Assembly (NCBI RefSeq): GCF_030052815.1 | Contig: NC_079499.1 | Span: 80,701,183 to 80,765,182 of the forward strand | Length of the DNA: 64,000 bases | From: Hevea brasiliensis | Lineage: Eukaryota > Streptophyta > Magnoliopsida > Malpighiales > Euphorbiaceae | Reading direction: 5' to 3' | Position numbers and translations under genes: made by a program | Notes under the pieces: generated by a model | What the model was told of the DNA's origin: nothing | The model's input: the letters and a program-made list of their open reading frames with translations, nothing else | Databases searched by the model: none | In this document: positions 10,211 to 22,710 of the stretch, piece by piece | Layout of the letters: every line of letters begins with the position of its first letter | Numbering within the stretch: the stretch's first letter is position 1

Positions 10211-11880
10211 CTAGAGCCATTCATTATAATATCTTAGACCCATCTTCTCAAGATGTCAATCTAACCAAGTTTGTGACATAGGCTTTGTGAATGGATCAGC
10301 TGGATTTTCGGCTGATACTATTTTCTGCATGACTACATCGCCTTGCCCAACTATCTCTCTGATAATATGGTAGCGCCTTTCTATGTGTTTGGATTTCTGG
10401 TGAGACCGGGGTTTCTTAGCCTTTATGACCGCTCCATTGTTGTTACAGTAGAGAGGAACTACTGACTCAATGGAAGGAACTATTGCAAGTTCTGTCACGA
10501 ACTTCTTTATCTAAATAGCCTCTTTTACAGCATCTGATGCAGCAATGTACTCTGCCTCTGTAGTGGAATCAGCAGTCGTACTTTATTTAGAACTCTTCCA
10601 ACTGACTGCACCTCCATTACAAATGAACACAAACCCTGAGGTAGATTTTCTATCATCGATATCTGATTGAAAATCAGAATCAGTATAACCATCCAATTGC
10701 AAGTCACCACCTCCATAAATTAAGAATATATCCTTAGTTCTTCTCAAGTACTTAAGGATATTCTTGACAGCTATCTAGTGTTCTAAACCTGGGTTGGATT
10801 GAAACCTGCTAGTCAAACTAACAGCATATGCGATATCCGGCCTAGTACGCAATATTGCATACATTAAACTTCTAATAGCCGAAGCATATGGAATCCTGGC
10901 CATTTTATCTCTTTCTTTTGGTTTCTTTGGAGACATCTCTTTAGAAAGGTGGAAACCATGTCTTACTGGTAACAATCCTCTCTTGGAATCAAGCATGTTA
11001 AACCTCTTTAACACCTTTTCCAAGTGTAGACTTTGGGATAAACCAATTATTCTTTTCCCTCTATCTCTATATATGTGAATTCCAAGATATAGGTTACCTT
11101 CCCGAAGTCTTTCATAGAGAATGTATTTGACAATCATACCTTGACAGTTGTCAACATTCCTATGTCATTACCTATCAATAAAAGGTCATCTACATATAAA
11201 ACAAGGAAAGTGACAACACTCTCACTAACCATCTTATATACATATGGCTCATCCGTATTTTTGATAAAACTAAATGATTTAATGACTTCATCAAAATGGA
11301 AGTTCCAACTCCTCGATGTTTTTTTTTAACCAATAAATAGATCATTTTAACTTGCATACCTTGAAACCATCTTGGGATTTAAAACCCCTAGGTTGTTTTA
11401 TGAAAATGTTTTCATCAATGTTTCCATTGAGAAAAGCTGTTTTGACATCCATTTGCCAAATCTCATAATCATAGTATGCAGCTATTGCTAATAAAATCCT
11501 AATTGATTTAAGCATGGCAACAGGCGAGAACGTCTCCTCATAGTTGATTCCTTACCTTTGGCAAAACCCTTTCTCAACTAGCCTTGCTTTATAGGTCTCT
11601 ACCTTTCCATCAGAACTAATTTTCTTCTTAAAAACCCATTTATTCCCTATAGGTACAATACCTTTAGGTGGGTTAACAAAGTCCCAAACTTGGTTCTTAT
11701 ACATGGAATCAATTTTGGATTTCATAGCTTCAATCCATTTTGAAAAGTCTATATCTGATATAGCTTCTTCATAGGTAAGAGGATCTCCATGATCTATTTC
11801 TTCATAAGTAAACAACTCTTGTTCATCTTTATGAAGAAAACCATATCTCACTGGTGGGTGAGATATCCTGGTCGATCTGC
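10211..11880 (-). pseudogene. pol: Copia-2 reverse transcriptase / RNase H
   Basis: On the minus strand, in order: ISDIDFSKWIEAMKSKIDS and NKWVFKKKI (RT N-terminus, 11851-11552), WQMDVKTAFLNG (about 11450), the catalytic YVDD (11196-11185), then GLSQSLHLEKVLKRFNML and RPDIAYAVSL (11137-10775) and the RNase H end with ADPFTKPMSQ (about 10300). The stop is at 10213-10211. The frame is interrupted by several stops and by an A-run expansion near 11320, so no enzyme can be made although the YVDD survives. Confidence 0.87.
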
Positions 11881-12880
11881 AAGGAATTACTGTAGATGTT
11901 TCATCAATAGGTTAGGTTGACTAGATGGATCTATATCCATTTGATCTGTTGGTTGGTCAGAATTCTTCAATTCTAACTCTATTTGCCTTCCTTTACCACC
12001 TTCTTGAATAAACTGTTGCTTAAGAAATATGACATCTCTACTTACCACAACCTTTTGTGATGTAGGCAAATAAAAATAATATCCAAAACTTTCTTTTGGA
12101 TATCCAGCAAATTGACCTTTTTTTGATTTGGTTTCCAATTTATCAGTGTTCAGCTTTTTAATATAAGCTGGACAACCTAAATCTTAACATGCTTAAGACT
12201 CAATTTTCTTCCATGCCATATCTTATAAGGTGTGGAAGAGACTGATTTTGATGGAATCCTATTCAGAATTTGCAAAGCTGATTCTAATGCAAATCCCCAA
12301 AAGGAGATTGGCATATTAGTATAGCTCATCATACTACATACCATATCTAATAGGGTACAATTTCTCCTTTCAGATACACCATTCAGTTGTGGCATTCCTG
12401 GAGGAGTTAGTTGGGAGACAATGTTATGCTCTTTCAAGTATTCATCAAATTCATTACTTAAGTATTCACCTTCACGATCTGATCAAAGAGTTTTAATACT
12501 TTTTCCTGTTCGATTTTCTACTTCACATTTAAATTCTTTGAACTTTTCAAAGGATTCATGTTTGTATTTCATCAAATACAAATACCCAAACCTTGATTTA
12601 TCATTAGTAAAGGTAATAAAGTAATGAAAACCACCTCTAGCCATTTCCTTAAATGGACCACATACATCACTATGTATCAATTCCAAAATATTTTCAGTTC
12701 TTAACCCTTATCTAACAAAAGGTGATCTAGTCATTTTGGCTTGAAGGCAGGATTAACAAGTTGGAGTGGGTTCAGAACTTAATGAGGATAAAATCCCCAT
12801 TTTCTCCAGCTTTGCAATCCTATCTTTTGCAACATGACCTAATCTTAAGTGTCAAATATATTTTAAACTTGAGTTGATTT
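11881..12880 (-). pseudogene. pol: Copia-2 integrase
   Basis: The GAG-pre-integrase zinc-binding segment (HLRLGHVAKDRIAKL, about 12850) is followed by the DDE core: Asp in HSDVCGPF (12686-12660), Asp in SDREGEY (about 12480) and Glu in NGVSERRN (about 12360). FWGFALESALQILNRIPSK and the C-terminal GRK/HVKI segment follow. A stop precedes the second catalytic Asp, and further stops lie near 12180 and 12700-12780. The domain order is intact but non-coding. Confidence 0.85.
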
Positions 12881-13330
12881 TCATCATGGCGTTATATTCA
12901 TTTAGATTGCTTGCATTAGATTTGTATTTAACATTATTATTTAAATAATAAAGTCCGTCATGCATATAACCTGAGCCAACATATTTATTTCCAAAATAAA
13001 TATTACAAACATCATTTGTGAACTAGAATTCATAGCCATTTCTAGTCAAACTAGATATAGAAATTATGTTCTTAAAAGCATCAGGTACATACGAATTTTT
13101 TTTTAAATATAAAACATGTCCATACATATATAAAGATTTAGATCCTATAGCTAAAGCTTCAACAGTTGAGCCATTGCCAACTCGGAGTCTAATATCTGGT
13201 GACTGCAAGCTGTTACTACTTGCTAGTTCCTACATATCAAAAGTAATGTGAGAACTAGCGCCAGTATCTAAAACCCAAGCTATAAATGAACTATAAGTAT
13301 CATCAGAATCTAAATAACAAGACACAGACA
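12881..13330 (-). pseudogene. pol: Copia-2 aspartic protease
   Basis: AWVLDTGASSHITFDM contains the retroviral-type catalytic DTG (GAT ACT GGC complement at 13260-13268). A stop follows FDM, after which GNGSTVEALAIGSKSLY and NIISISSLTRNGYEF continue in the same order as Copia-4. Copia-3 lacks this whole segment. Confidence 0.82.
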
Positions 13331-14198
13331 TACCTTCTGAAGGTCTATCCTTCTTATCATTCAGAAAAGCAAGATACTCTGGACAGTTCCTTTTCCATTG
13401 CCCATCCTTCTGGCAGTGGAAACACTTTCCCTTGCCTTTGTCAGCTTCGGTCTTGCCCTTCTGTTTGGCTATCTTCTTGGAAGTTCTGGGAATTTGAGGT
13501 TTCTTATTCTTATTGCCCTTCTTCTTTTTGGACTTTTCAGCAGAAGAAGAAGATGTAATCAAAGCCACCTCTTTTCCTTTATTGCCCGTCATATTCTTTT
13601 GGGCAATAACCAGCATGTTAAGCAACCTAGCCAAAGTACACTCTTGTTTTGTCATATGGAAATTTGTCATAAAATTCCCAAATGACTTAGGCAGGGACTG
13701 AAGGATCAGATCCATCTGCAGTTGGAAATCCATGTGAAAATCAAGATGTTCCAGCTGCTCAATAAGCCGAATTATCTTGTGGACATGATCTCCTACATTC
13801 TGTCCCTCAGACATCCTCATGCGGAATAGCTATCTAGATATCTCATACCTAGCATTCCTGTTGTGCTCACCATATAACTCTTACAGGTGAAGGAGGATCT
13901 CACTTGCACTCTGCATATTTTCATGCTGCTTTTGTAACTCATTAGTTATAGAAGCAAGCATGTAACATTTGGCTCTCATATCATGCTCCTTCCACTTGTC
14001 CAAAGTGTCTAGTTCCTCTTGAATGGCCTCTGGAGGTAAGGGACTAGGAACCTTTGAGTCTAAAACATATCCAATACGTTCTAGGTTCAGGACAAGTTTT
14101 AAATTTCTGAGCCAATCAGAAAGATTAGGTCCCGTCAACCTATTGTGATCAAGTATGCTCACAAGGATATTGGATTGTGGTGGTTGTTGTGTGCTCAT
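13331..14198 (-). pseudogene. gag: Copia-2 gag
   Basis: Starts MSTQQPPQSNIL at ATG 14198. GPNLSDWLRNLKLVLNLE, DKWKEHDMRAKCYMLAS, MRMSEGQNVGDHVHK and FHMTKQECTLARLLNMLVI follow, with a lysine-rich stretch and a zinc knuckle CFHCQKDGQWKRNC near 13400. The knuckle His is Gln. Stops occur at 13883-13881 and near 13830. The ATG is supported by the matching MST start at 22711 (Copia-3) and 37173 (Copia-4). Confidence 0.87.
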
Positions 14199-15709
14199 TA
14201 TTATCAGAAAAATTAAATGCAAAAAATAACTAGATTAATTAATAAATGTATCAAGTAATTAATCAAAATGATTATGGTCTTTTAATCAAAATGGTCCTCC
14301 CATTAACTTGGCGAATCCTACACTTCTAAAGTAGGAAATAGAAATCCTAATTGGACGGATTTCTAGTGGGTGATTGAATTCTTATAGTCTTATTGATCAT
14401 CCCCAGGTACATCCATTATTGGAATTATAATAAACTATAAGTGAGCATCTCCTTGCCCATCACATCTCATGTGAGGTTCAATCATTTATCTAGCCCCTAA
14501 TACTCAAAATCTTAGGCACATCCATTATTAATTTATCTTGCATTAGTTAAGTTGATCCCATTGAGCCAGTAAACATGCAAATAATTTTAATGTCCTCATG
14601 CACATCCATTATTGGCCACCAACTATTTACATATTTACAACATCTTATGCTTAACAATTATTCTTAAGAAAATCTCTTAAATAAGTGCATCACATGCAAG
14701 TATTTAAAATTTTTTAAAATAATTGCGTTAATAGAGGGCCATGATATAATTACTTTAATTATACCATTTCTAACTTAATCATTTGTTTAGAAGATTTTGT
14801 GGTTGACTTAATTACTATTATGGTCTCACTTTGCACATTATCTAATTGGCATGCATATATCATATACTTGCATATATTTACATACATCTCATGCATACAT
14901 GGATAAACAAATAATATGGTATGATTATGGACTTTCTAAGGGATTTAATTCTGAGCCACCAAGAATTGAATCAGGGCATTCCTAGGTGTATTTCATTCAT
15001 TCATTTTACAAGAGTTGCTAAAGGAGTACATAATCAACACTTGATCTTGATTTCCTTCCACTGGTTCTATCAATGCTCTTGACCTCCTTGATCTTCTTCC
15101 AATCTAATTACATTGTAATCCTTGGCACACCAAGGCGAGTTTACAAGAATACGGACTTTAAAGTCCTCAAATAAATGAAATTACAACCTAAATTATTACA
15201 ACATTTATAATACATGCCACTAAAATAAAATTAATTATTTTACATCCCAAAGAAAAATAAAAGAAATAAATCCAATCACATTGGTCTTTTATTGTCCATG
15301 ATCATCCATCATGCATATTAAAATTTAACAATAAATAAAATATACATACTAAAAATTAAATTGAATATCACGTATTCAACCAAAATTAAATTTGAATCTC
15401 ATTCAAATAATTTTAAATTTAGAAACCTTTTTCAAAATTTAATACCTTGAAAACAATTTTTAAAAATTAATTGTGTGGTTAAAATTCCTAATTAAATAAT
15501 TTAATTAGGTATGGGCTTAATTATGGGCCTTAAAATATACAACAATTACATAATGGGCTCAAAAATTATGCCCAAAATTCAAACACACCCTTGAGGCGTG
15601 TTTCTCATTCAAGCCACCCCTCTTGGGCACCCAACCAGCTTTAAATCAATCCAAATTTTATCCAATCACACAATTAAACTTCATAAACAATCTTAATGGC
15701 AAATATAGT
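14199..15709 (-). other. Copia-2 untranslated leader
   Basis: About 1.5 kb between PBS and gag with no convincing ORF. It is collinear with the Copia-3 leader (20937-22710) and the Copia-4 leader (37174-37443 plus 52065-53312): shared segments include the recurring GCACATCCATTATTGG-type phrases (14409-14620) and the tract around 14940-15100. Only one or two of the 35-bp hairpin repeats found in Copia-3 remain here (about 15360-15420). Confidence 0.7.
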
Positions 15710-15722
15710 GGCTTTTATACCA
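15710..15722 (-). promoter_or_regulatory. Copia-2 primer-binding site, degraded
   Basis: The minus strand reads TGGTATAAAAGCC, two changes from TGGTATCAGAGCC, two bases inside the 5' LTR boundary (15725). Confidence 0.75.
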
Positions 15723-15724
15723 AT

Positions 15725-16908
15725 TGATGGAGTGGAAACATGAATAAAGAGCATTAGAACCATGAATTTCAAAAATTATTTCTAAGGTTACAGGCACCAT
15801 ACTAAGTGTCTTATGATCCTAATCAATTTTCAATGCGCAATTAAATACCAAAACATATTTTAGGATGCATTAAAATTTCATTTACCATTAAAGATTATGA
15901 ATTAATATTTAATTCAATTAAACCCTAACTAAAAGAGGGATTTTTAGGTACTAACCTCTTTCTTATCATAAATGATTTCTCTAAATCATTTCAGGTATCT
16001 CATAGACCATGGTTGACACCTAGTATAGTATGCCATGGCTTCCCAATCAGTAAGAAGGAATACCTTAAATGAACCTTTAATCATATGTTACCATGCACTA
16101 GAATCTCTCCGTTACAAAATCTCAATTTGAGCTGGAGTCATAGTTAATGTCAAACCCCATTTACTATGAATATTATGTTCTCTTTTAATTCTAGTTCTTG
16201 ATTAATTAGATTTTCTTGTCAGAAACTCTTTTCTGACAAAATCTGTCTGTCCTGGCCAGGAACTTAAAACACCAAGAATAATTAAATGAATATAAGATTT
16301 TATCCCTATTTACTTAGGATAACAGATTCCATCTTGATCAACACCTATCTCTATATATAACTAGTAGGAGCCAACACATGCCCATATACCCATACACTGT
16401 ACAAGTATGAAAGCAGTATCAAACTCAAACCACCTATATACAAGATAACTGTGTTATCTCAGGTCTAAAGATTAGATGCACTGATATGATATATGACAAT
16501 GCATTGACAAGAGTAAACTCCATGTGCTTGTCATATTCATCACTGGTTCGGCCTACTTATCATGTATAAGTGCCTATCATGTTTGTTATGTGGCATGAGA
16601 CTCACCACTCAATCTTATTTATATCTCATATAAATACCCTGGGAATAAACATGATTACAATCTTTCTAAATAAGTCATGTCCTTCGTGAAGTATCATCAA
16701 TTGTGAACCAATTTATGATACTTTGTGCTGGAAATACTGTCACTCATATTCTTAACAACTTAAGAATAGAATTTCTAACAAAATATCAATGGACCTTTTC
16801 TATTATACATAAATATATTATGTAAATGGAAAAGTGAAATTACCTTTTATTAATAAGATATGTACAAGATTCATACAAAATGATATGCTCTAGGGCATAC
16901 TACTAACA
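15725..16908 (-). mobile_element. Copia-2 5' LTR with promoter deletion
   Basis: Starts TGATGGAGTGG (one change from the family TGAAGGAG) and ends CATACTACTAACA. Relative to the family LTR about 0.9 kb is missing at about 15957, where TACTAACCTCTT joins TCTTATCATAAATG. The lost segment contains the TATA box and motif array. A CTCTT microhomology is compatible with the junction. Confidence 0.82.
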
Positions 16909-16913
16909 CCTCC

Positions 16914-17007
16914 AATGCTCAATGACCAGATTTTAAAGTTCTCTTGCCCTTGCTCTAGTAATGGGGCCTCTAAACAATGGAAGTGGTTCTGGTGGCTCCT
17001 CATCATT
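16914..17007 (-). other. Remnant encoding GPITRARAREL, other side of Copia-2
   Basis: The minus strand encodes PEPLPLFRGPITRARAREL, a motif that resembles segments near gag/pol ends of other plant retroelements. It directly abuts SIRE-like RT sequence at about 17007, so the junction is chimeric. It continues into 8886-9104 once Copia-2 is removed. Identity is tentative. Confidence 0.4.
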
Positions 17008-17867
17008 ATTCCTAGTTAAGTTTCCATCCTCATCTAACTTATTTCTAAACACCCATTTGGTTCCTATGGATGGATGATCCTTTGGTTGAGTTCTTTTACA
17101 TCGCAAGTACCCAACCTTCATTATTAATGGCCTCATCTATGCTCTTAAGTTCTATTTGAGAAATGAATGCAAGGTTATTACATATATTTCTAAGAGAGGA
17201 TTTAGTTGTTACCCCTTTTAATGTATCACCAATGATTAGGTCCTTAGGATGATCCTTCTTGAAGGTCCATTCTTCAGGTAGATCTTGTTGAACTCCTTGA
17301 TGAGGAACTAGTTAACCTTGTTGCTTTTGAAGCTCAACTTCATTATCTCTCAAATCCTTCAAGGGATCTTCCTTGAGTTGATCTTCAATTTCACTAGATT
17401 GAGGATCTTTAAAAGTCAAATCATCAAAATTACCTACAATATCATCATCACAAGAAATATCCTTTCTAAAACTAAAGGTAGCTTCATCAAATACAACATG
17501 CATTGACTCTTCAACAACTAAAGTTTTCTTATTAAAGACTCTATATGCTTTACTAGATATAGAGTACACAAAAAGATACCTTCATCAGTTTTAAAGTCAA
17601 ATTTATCTAGATTATCTTTGGTATTCAAAATGAAGTATTTACAACCAAAAACTCTAAAATAACCTACTTTAGTTTTCTTGCCATTTCATAGCTCATAAGG
17701 AGTTTTATTTAAAAAATGTCTAATCAAAACTCTATTTGAAATATAACATGCCATATTAATGGCTTCTGCCCAAAAGTAAGTAGGCAAGTTATATTCATTT
17801 AACATAGTCCTCCCCATGTCTAAAAGAGTCCTATTTTTTCTTTCAACAACACTATTTTGTTGGATTC
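17008..17867 (-). pseudogene. pol: SIRE-like Copia: integrase-RT hinge and start of RT
   Basis: Minus-strand fragments: SSKAYRVFNKKTLVVEESMH and VVFDEATFSF (17569-17312), the hinge found in plant Sireviruses, then ELKSIDEAINNEGWVLAM and HPSIGTKWVFRNKLDEDGN (about 17160-17010). The usual block between the last two is missing, and stops interrupt the frame. RT ends abruptly at about 17007. This is a different Copia lineage from Copia-1 to -4. Confidence 0.75.
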
Positions 17868-18814
17868 CTAGGAGAAAAAAAAGTTGTAAGTGATCCCTAG
17901 TGAGTTACAAAACTTTTCAAATATCTCCTTTTCAAATTCTCTACCATGATCACTTTTAATAGAAGAAATTTGAAAACCTTTTTCATTTTGAACCATTTTT
18001 GAAAATTTCTCAAAAACATCAAAATATTCATCCTTATTAGCAAGGAATGCAACCCATGTATACCTAGAATAGTCATCAACAATCACAAAAGCATAATATG
18101 CACCACTTAAGCTAGTTACTTTAATAGGACTAAATAAATCCATATGCAACAATTGAAGAGGTCTAGAAGTAGATACCTTATGAATAGATTTAAAAGAGCT
18201 CTTGACTTGCCTACCCATTTGGCATGCATCACACAACTTGTCCTTTTGAAACTTAATCTTTCGAAACTCATCAACTAGCTCATCCTCATTCAAGTTTGTA
18301 AGAAGGTCCATGCTAGCCTGTACAAGCCTTCTATACCAAGTCCAAGAGTCATCACTAACAGAAACAAAACACTGAACATCTTTATTAGATAAAGCATGTA
18401 AATTAATAACATTAACATTTTCAATTCCTTCACCAACAAATAATATTTTGTTATCACACATTCTAGACACAAAGCAATATTTAGACTCAAAAATAAATCT
18501 GCATCCTTTATCACACAATTGACTAACACAAAGCAAATTATATTTTAAACCATTAACTAAAAGAACTATGTCAAGGATTAAGGAGTTTTTCTTACTAATC
18601 TTACCCACCCCCATAATTTTATATTTACCATTATCACCAAAGGTCACTTGTCCACTTCCATCTTTCTTTTCAAGTGAAAGGAAAAAGTCAGCATTACCAG
18701 TTATGTGTCTTGAACATCCACTATCCAAATACCATTTGCTTTCAAACTTTGAGGATTTCAAGCACAGTTACATAAGATAATTCAATTTACTTTAGGTACC
18801 CAAATGTACTTGAG
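17868..18814 (-). pseudogene. pol: SIRE-like Copia: protease end and integrase
   Basis: A 297-codon open stretch (18761-17868) begins SKWYLDSGCSRHITGN, a protease DSG motif with the adjacent C/H residues, and continues through VTFGDNGKYKIMGVG and GLKYNLLCVSQLCDKG. It then has the pre-integrase region with CDACQMGRQVKSSF and the integrase core: Asp in LHMDLFSPI, VIVDDYSRYTW, and Asp in IKSDHGREFE. The third catalytic Glu would follow after the frame break near 17868. The upstream end at 18814-18819 abuts Copia-3; the TSD is TCCTT. Confidence 0.85.
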
Positions 18815-18819
18815 TCCTT

Positions 18820-20921
18820 TGTTAGTAATATGCCCTAGAGCATATCATTTAGTATGTATCTTGTACATATTTTTATTAATAAAGGCATTTCCACTTTTCC
18901 GTTTACATAATATATTTATGTGTAATAGAAAAGGTCCATTGATATTTTGTTAGAAATATTATTCTTAAGTTGTTAAGAATATGAGTGACAATATTTCTAG
19001 CACGAAGTATCATAAATAGGTTCACAATCGAGGATACTTCATAATAAGGACATGACTTATCCAGAAAGATTGTATTCATGTTTGTTCCCAAGTTATTTAT
19101 ATGAGATATAAATAAGATGGAATGGTGAGTCTCATGCCATATAACAAACATGATAGGCACTTATAAATGATAAGTAGGCCGAACCAGTGACGCTTATGAC
19201 AAGCACATGGAGTTTACTCTTGTTAATGTTTTGTCATAAATCATATCGTGCATATAATCTTTAGACACGAGATAGCAGTTATCTTGTATATGGGTAGTTT
19301 GAGTTTGATACTACTTTCATACTTGTACTATGTATGGGTATATGGGCATGTGTTGGCTCCTACTAGTTATATATGGAGGTAGGTGTTGATCAAGATGGAA
19401 TCTGTTCCTCTAAGTAAATAGAGATAAAATCCTATGTTCATTTAATTGTTCTTGATGTTTCAAGTTCTGGCAGACAGATAGATTTATTCGTAAAAGAGTT
19501 TCGATGAGAAAAATCTTTTAATCAAGAACTGGAATTAAAAGAGAACATAATATTCATAGCAAATGGAGTTTGACATAAACCATGACTCCAGCTTGAGTTG
19601 GGATTTTGTAACAGAGAGATTCTAGTGCATGGTAACATATGATTATAGGTTCATTTAAGGTAAACTTTATTACTAATTGGGTGGCCATGGCATGCTATGC
19701 TAGGTGTTAACCATGGTCTATGAGGTTCATAAAATGATTTAGAGAAATCATTTATGGTAAGAAAGAGTTCTGATGATATTAAGAGTTGATATCATTTCTC
19801 ATTGCCAATTAGTGATGAGCCTAGTAAGTCACACACATACACAAGTTATCACCTAATTAAATATGATTTAATTAATTAATTAAAGAGTTTAATTGATTAA
19901 TTAAATAGGTTTGGTTTGCAATTAGATTGCAAAGTCCCTAGCATGACTTGAAACCAAATCTAGATTATTGGATGTATAATATAAGTTAAATTTATATTTA
20001 AAGTGTTTAAATATGAATTTAATTAATGAGAATTAATTAATAGAGATTAATTAATTAATTTATATTTGATATAAATTAATTAGAAGAAGAAAAATAATTA
20101 TTTTGGGTTGAGAACTCAAAATTAAGACACAGGGGCATTTTGGTCATTTTGCAGTGTGACACGTGGCACCATGAGATGGTGACACATGGCATAACACATA
20201 AGCTTGCCAAATGTTTTTTTTTAATCATGTAAGATGATTAAAATCAAGATTAAATATAGGTTTGACACTTGGCACAATGTGATTGGGTCACTTAAACCTA
20301 GAGCTAATCAAAATGTGACATGTGGCTAGGGTTTAATGTGTTAACCTAGCTATTTAAGTGTGGTTATGAAAAGAAAACATAACCAGCAGCCTCTCCTCTC
20401 AATTGTCACGCCACTTTGAGCCTCTCCAGCTATTTCTTCTTCATCTCTTATCAATTCAAAGAGATTAGCCATCAATCTCTTGAATTAAGAACACTAGAAA
20501 TTGTTTCTAGTGTCCTGTTTACATCTCTAATCTCTTAAAAGGCAGAACTTGAATTTCTAATTAATAGAAAAGGCTTTAGAAGCTTTTCAAGGGCTGCCAT
20601 AGGTGTTCTTGGTGTGGACAAGCTAGAGGGACAACATCTGGTGTCCTGAAGACGAATCTCAAAGGCGCAGACATTGCGATTGCATCAAGAGGTTAGTGTA
20701 ATCGTTCTTGATTTAATCTAGGGTTCTAAAATTAATCTGATTAATTTTAAAATCTTAAATGGCAAATACAGATCCAAAAACATATTAAAAGAGTTTTAAT
20801 ATGTTGTTTATCATTGAAATCAAATAGATAAAAATAAATCTTGCATGATGCATGTGACCCTAGGTGAAAATTTTTGAATTCAATGGTATAAACTTGTGTT
20901 TTTCACGCTTTCGTTCCTTCA
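18820..20921 (+). mobile_element. Copia-3 5' LTR
   Basis: Starts TGTTAGTAATATGCCC and ends CGTTCCTTCA, followed by the PBS. It contains the motif array with ACGTGGC at 20161-20167 and a TATTTAAG box near 20350. Small differences from the 3' LTR cluster at CAG/CTG sites (for example 19241-19250 and 19499-19508). Confidence 0.92.
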
Positions 20922-20923
20922 AT

Positions 20924-20936
20924 TGGTATCAGAGCC
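20924..20936 (+). promoter_or_regulatory. Copia-3 primer-binding site
   Basis: TGGTATCAGAGCC, a perfect plant initiator tRNA-Met complement, two bases after the 5' LTR end. Confidence 0.93.
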
Positions 20937-22710
20937 ACTATATTTGCCATTTAGATTGTTGATTATATGATTTAATTGTGTGATTTGATCATAAGATGAT
21001 TGATTCATTGCTGGTTGGATTAAGAGGTGTGGCGTCACACATGGTGAAGCCACCAATGGTGGCGGCAACAATGGTTCCATGGGTGATTCAAGGTTTGGCT
21101 TTTAATTCTGCAATTATTGTATGATCTAAGGCCTATTCTTTGACTAATTAAAGTGTTTAATTAGTTGTTTTAATCACACAATTAAATTATGATTCAAATC
21201 AGAATTTTTAAAAAAATGTTTGAATGTGATTCAAATCTGAATTTTAAAAGTTGTTTGAATGTGATTCAAATCTGAATTTTTAAAGTTGTTTGAATCATAT
21301 TTAAATCTGATTTTTTAAAATTGATTGAATAAAATTCAGATCTGATTTTTTAAAAAATATTTGAATGTGATTCAAATCTGATTTTTTTTAAAATGTTTGA
21401 ATGTGATTCAAATCTGAATTTTTAAAGTTGTTTGAATGTGATTCAAATCTGAATTTTTAAATTTGTTTGAATGAGATTCAAATCTGAATTTTTAAATTTA
21501 TTTGAATCATATTCAAATCTGAATTTTTAAGTTGAATATGAGATATTCAATTTAATTTAAGTATGTATGTTTTATTTAATTGTTAAATAGTGATATGCAT
21601 GATGGATGATCATGGACTATAAAAGACCAATGTGATTGGATTTATTTCTTTTATGTTTCTTTGGGATTGTAAATTGATTAATTTATTTTAATTTATTTTG
21701 GGCATGTATTATTAAGTTTGTAATAATTTTTGGGTTGTAATTTCATTTATTTAAGTTCTTGTAAATTCGCCTTGGTATGCCAAGGATTACTATGTAATAT
21801 TGGATTACAAGAAGTTCAAGGAGGTCAATAGCATTGGTGGGACCAGTGGGAGGAATTCAAGATCAAGTGTTGATTATGTGCTCCTTCAGCAACTCTTGTA
21901 AAATGAATGAATGAAATGCACCTAGGAATGCCCTGATTCAATTCTTGGTGGCTCAGAATTGAATCCCTTAGAAAGTCCATGATCATACCATATTTACTGC
22001 TTATCCATGAATGCATGAGATGTATGGGAATGTATGCAATTAAATGATATATGCATGCTAAATGGATAATGTGCAAAGTGAGACCTTAATAGTAAATAGA
22101 ATGACCATAAAATCTTCCAAACAAATGATTAAGTTGGAAATGCTATAATTAAAGTAATTATAACATAGGCCCTCCATTGGGGCAATTATTTTAAGAAATT
22201 TTAAATAGTTGCATAAGATGCAATTTATTTAAGAGATTTTCTTAAGAATAATTGTTAAGCATGAGATGTTGTAAATATGTAAATGGTTTGGTGGCCAATA
22301 TTGGATGTACCTGAGGACATTAAAATTATTTGCATAATTACTGGCTCAATGGGATCAACTTAACTAATGCAAGATAAGTCAATATTGGATGTACCTGAGA
22401 TTTTGAGCATTAGGGGCTAGGAAAAGGATTGAACCTCACATGAGATGTGATGGGCAAGGAGTTGCTCACTTATAGTTTATTGTAATTCCAATAATGGATG
22501 TACCTGAGGATGATCAATGGAATTATAAGAATTCAATCACCCACTAGAAATCCATCCAACTAGGATTTCCGTTTTCTACTTTGGAAGTGTAGGATTCGCT
22601 AAGTTAGTGGGAGGACCAATTTGATTAAAAGACCATAATCATTTTGGTTAATTACATGATACATTTACTAATTAATCTGGTTATTTTCTGCAGTTAATTT
22701 TATGATAAAA
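20937..22710 (+). other. Copia-3 untranslated leader
   Basis: 1.77 kb without a credible ORF between PBS and the gag ATG. It contains a 35-bp tandem array (21191-21545) and recurring phrases of the type AATATTGGATGTACCTGAG (22297, 22381 and 22491). The other family members share the leader in order. Confidence 0.75.
21191..21545 (+). repeat. Leader tandem array, 35-37 bp unit, ~10 copies
   Basis: Unit of the form GATTCAAATCTGAATTTTTA plus AAGTTGTTTGAATGT, starting near 21191, 21228, 21263, 21298, 21333, 21369, 21405, 21440, 21475 and 21510. Most units contain TTTGAAT-GTG-ATTCAAA, a 7-bp stem with a 3-nt loop, so the array can fold as serial hairpins. Copia-4 keeps about three units (52960-53060) and Copia-2 one or two. 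Confidence 0.88.

Larger units (their letters stand above)
9105..16908 (-). mobile_element. Copia-2, complete but degenerate element
   Basis: A minus-strand Ty1/Copia element with both LTRs, PBS, gag, protease, integrase and RT/RNase H in Copia order. The flanks read CCTCT (9100-9104) and CCTCC (16909-16913), a 5-bp TSD with one change. The two LTRs carry different internal deletions, and the polyprotein has many stops, largely CAA/CAG/CGA-to-stop changes. It belongs to the same family as Copia-1, -3 and -4 and is clearly inactive. Confidence 0.87.

Noticed and set aside
13286..13701. Plus-strand ORFs of 60-95 codons opposite the Copia-2 gag
   Set aside because: Antisense shadows of the lysine-rich gag region; the minus strand carries the recognisable protein.
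21191..21545. CRISPR-like array
   Set aside because: Units are contiguous degenerate copies with no unique spacers, inside a plant retrotransposon leader.
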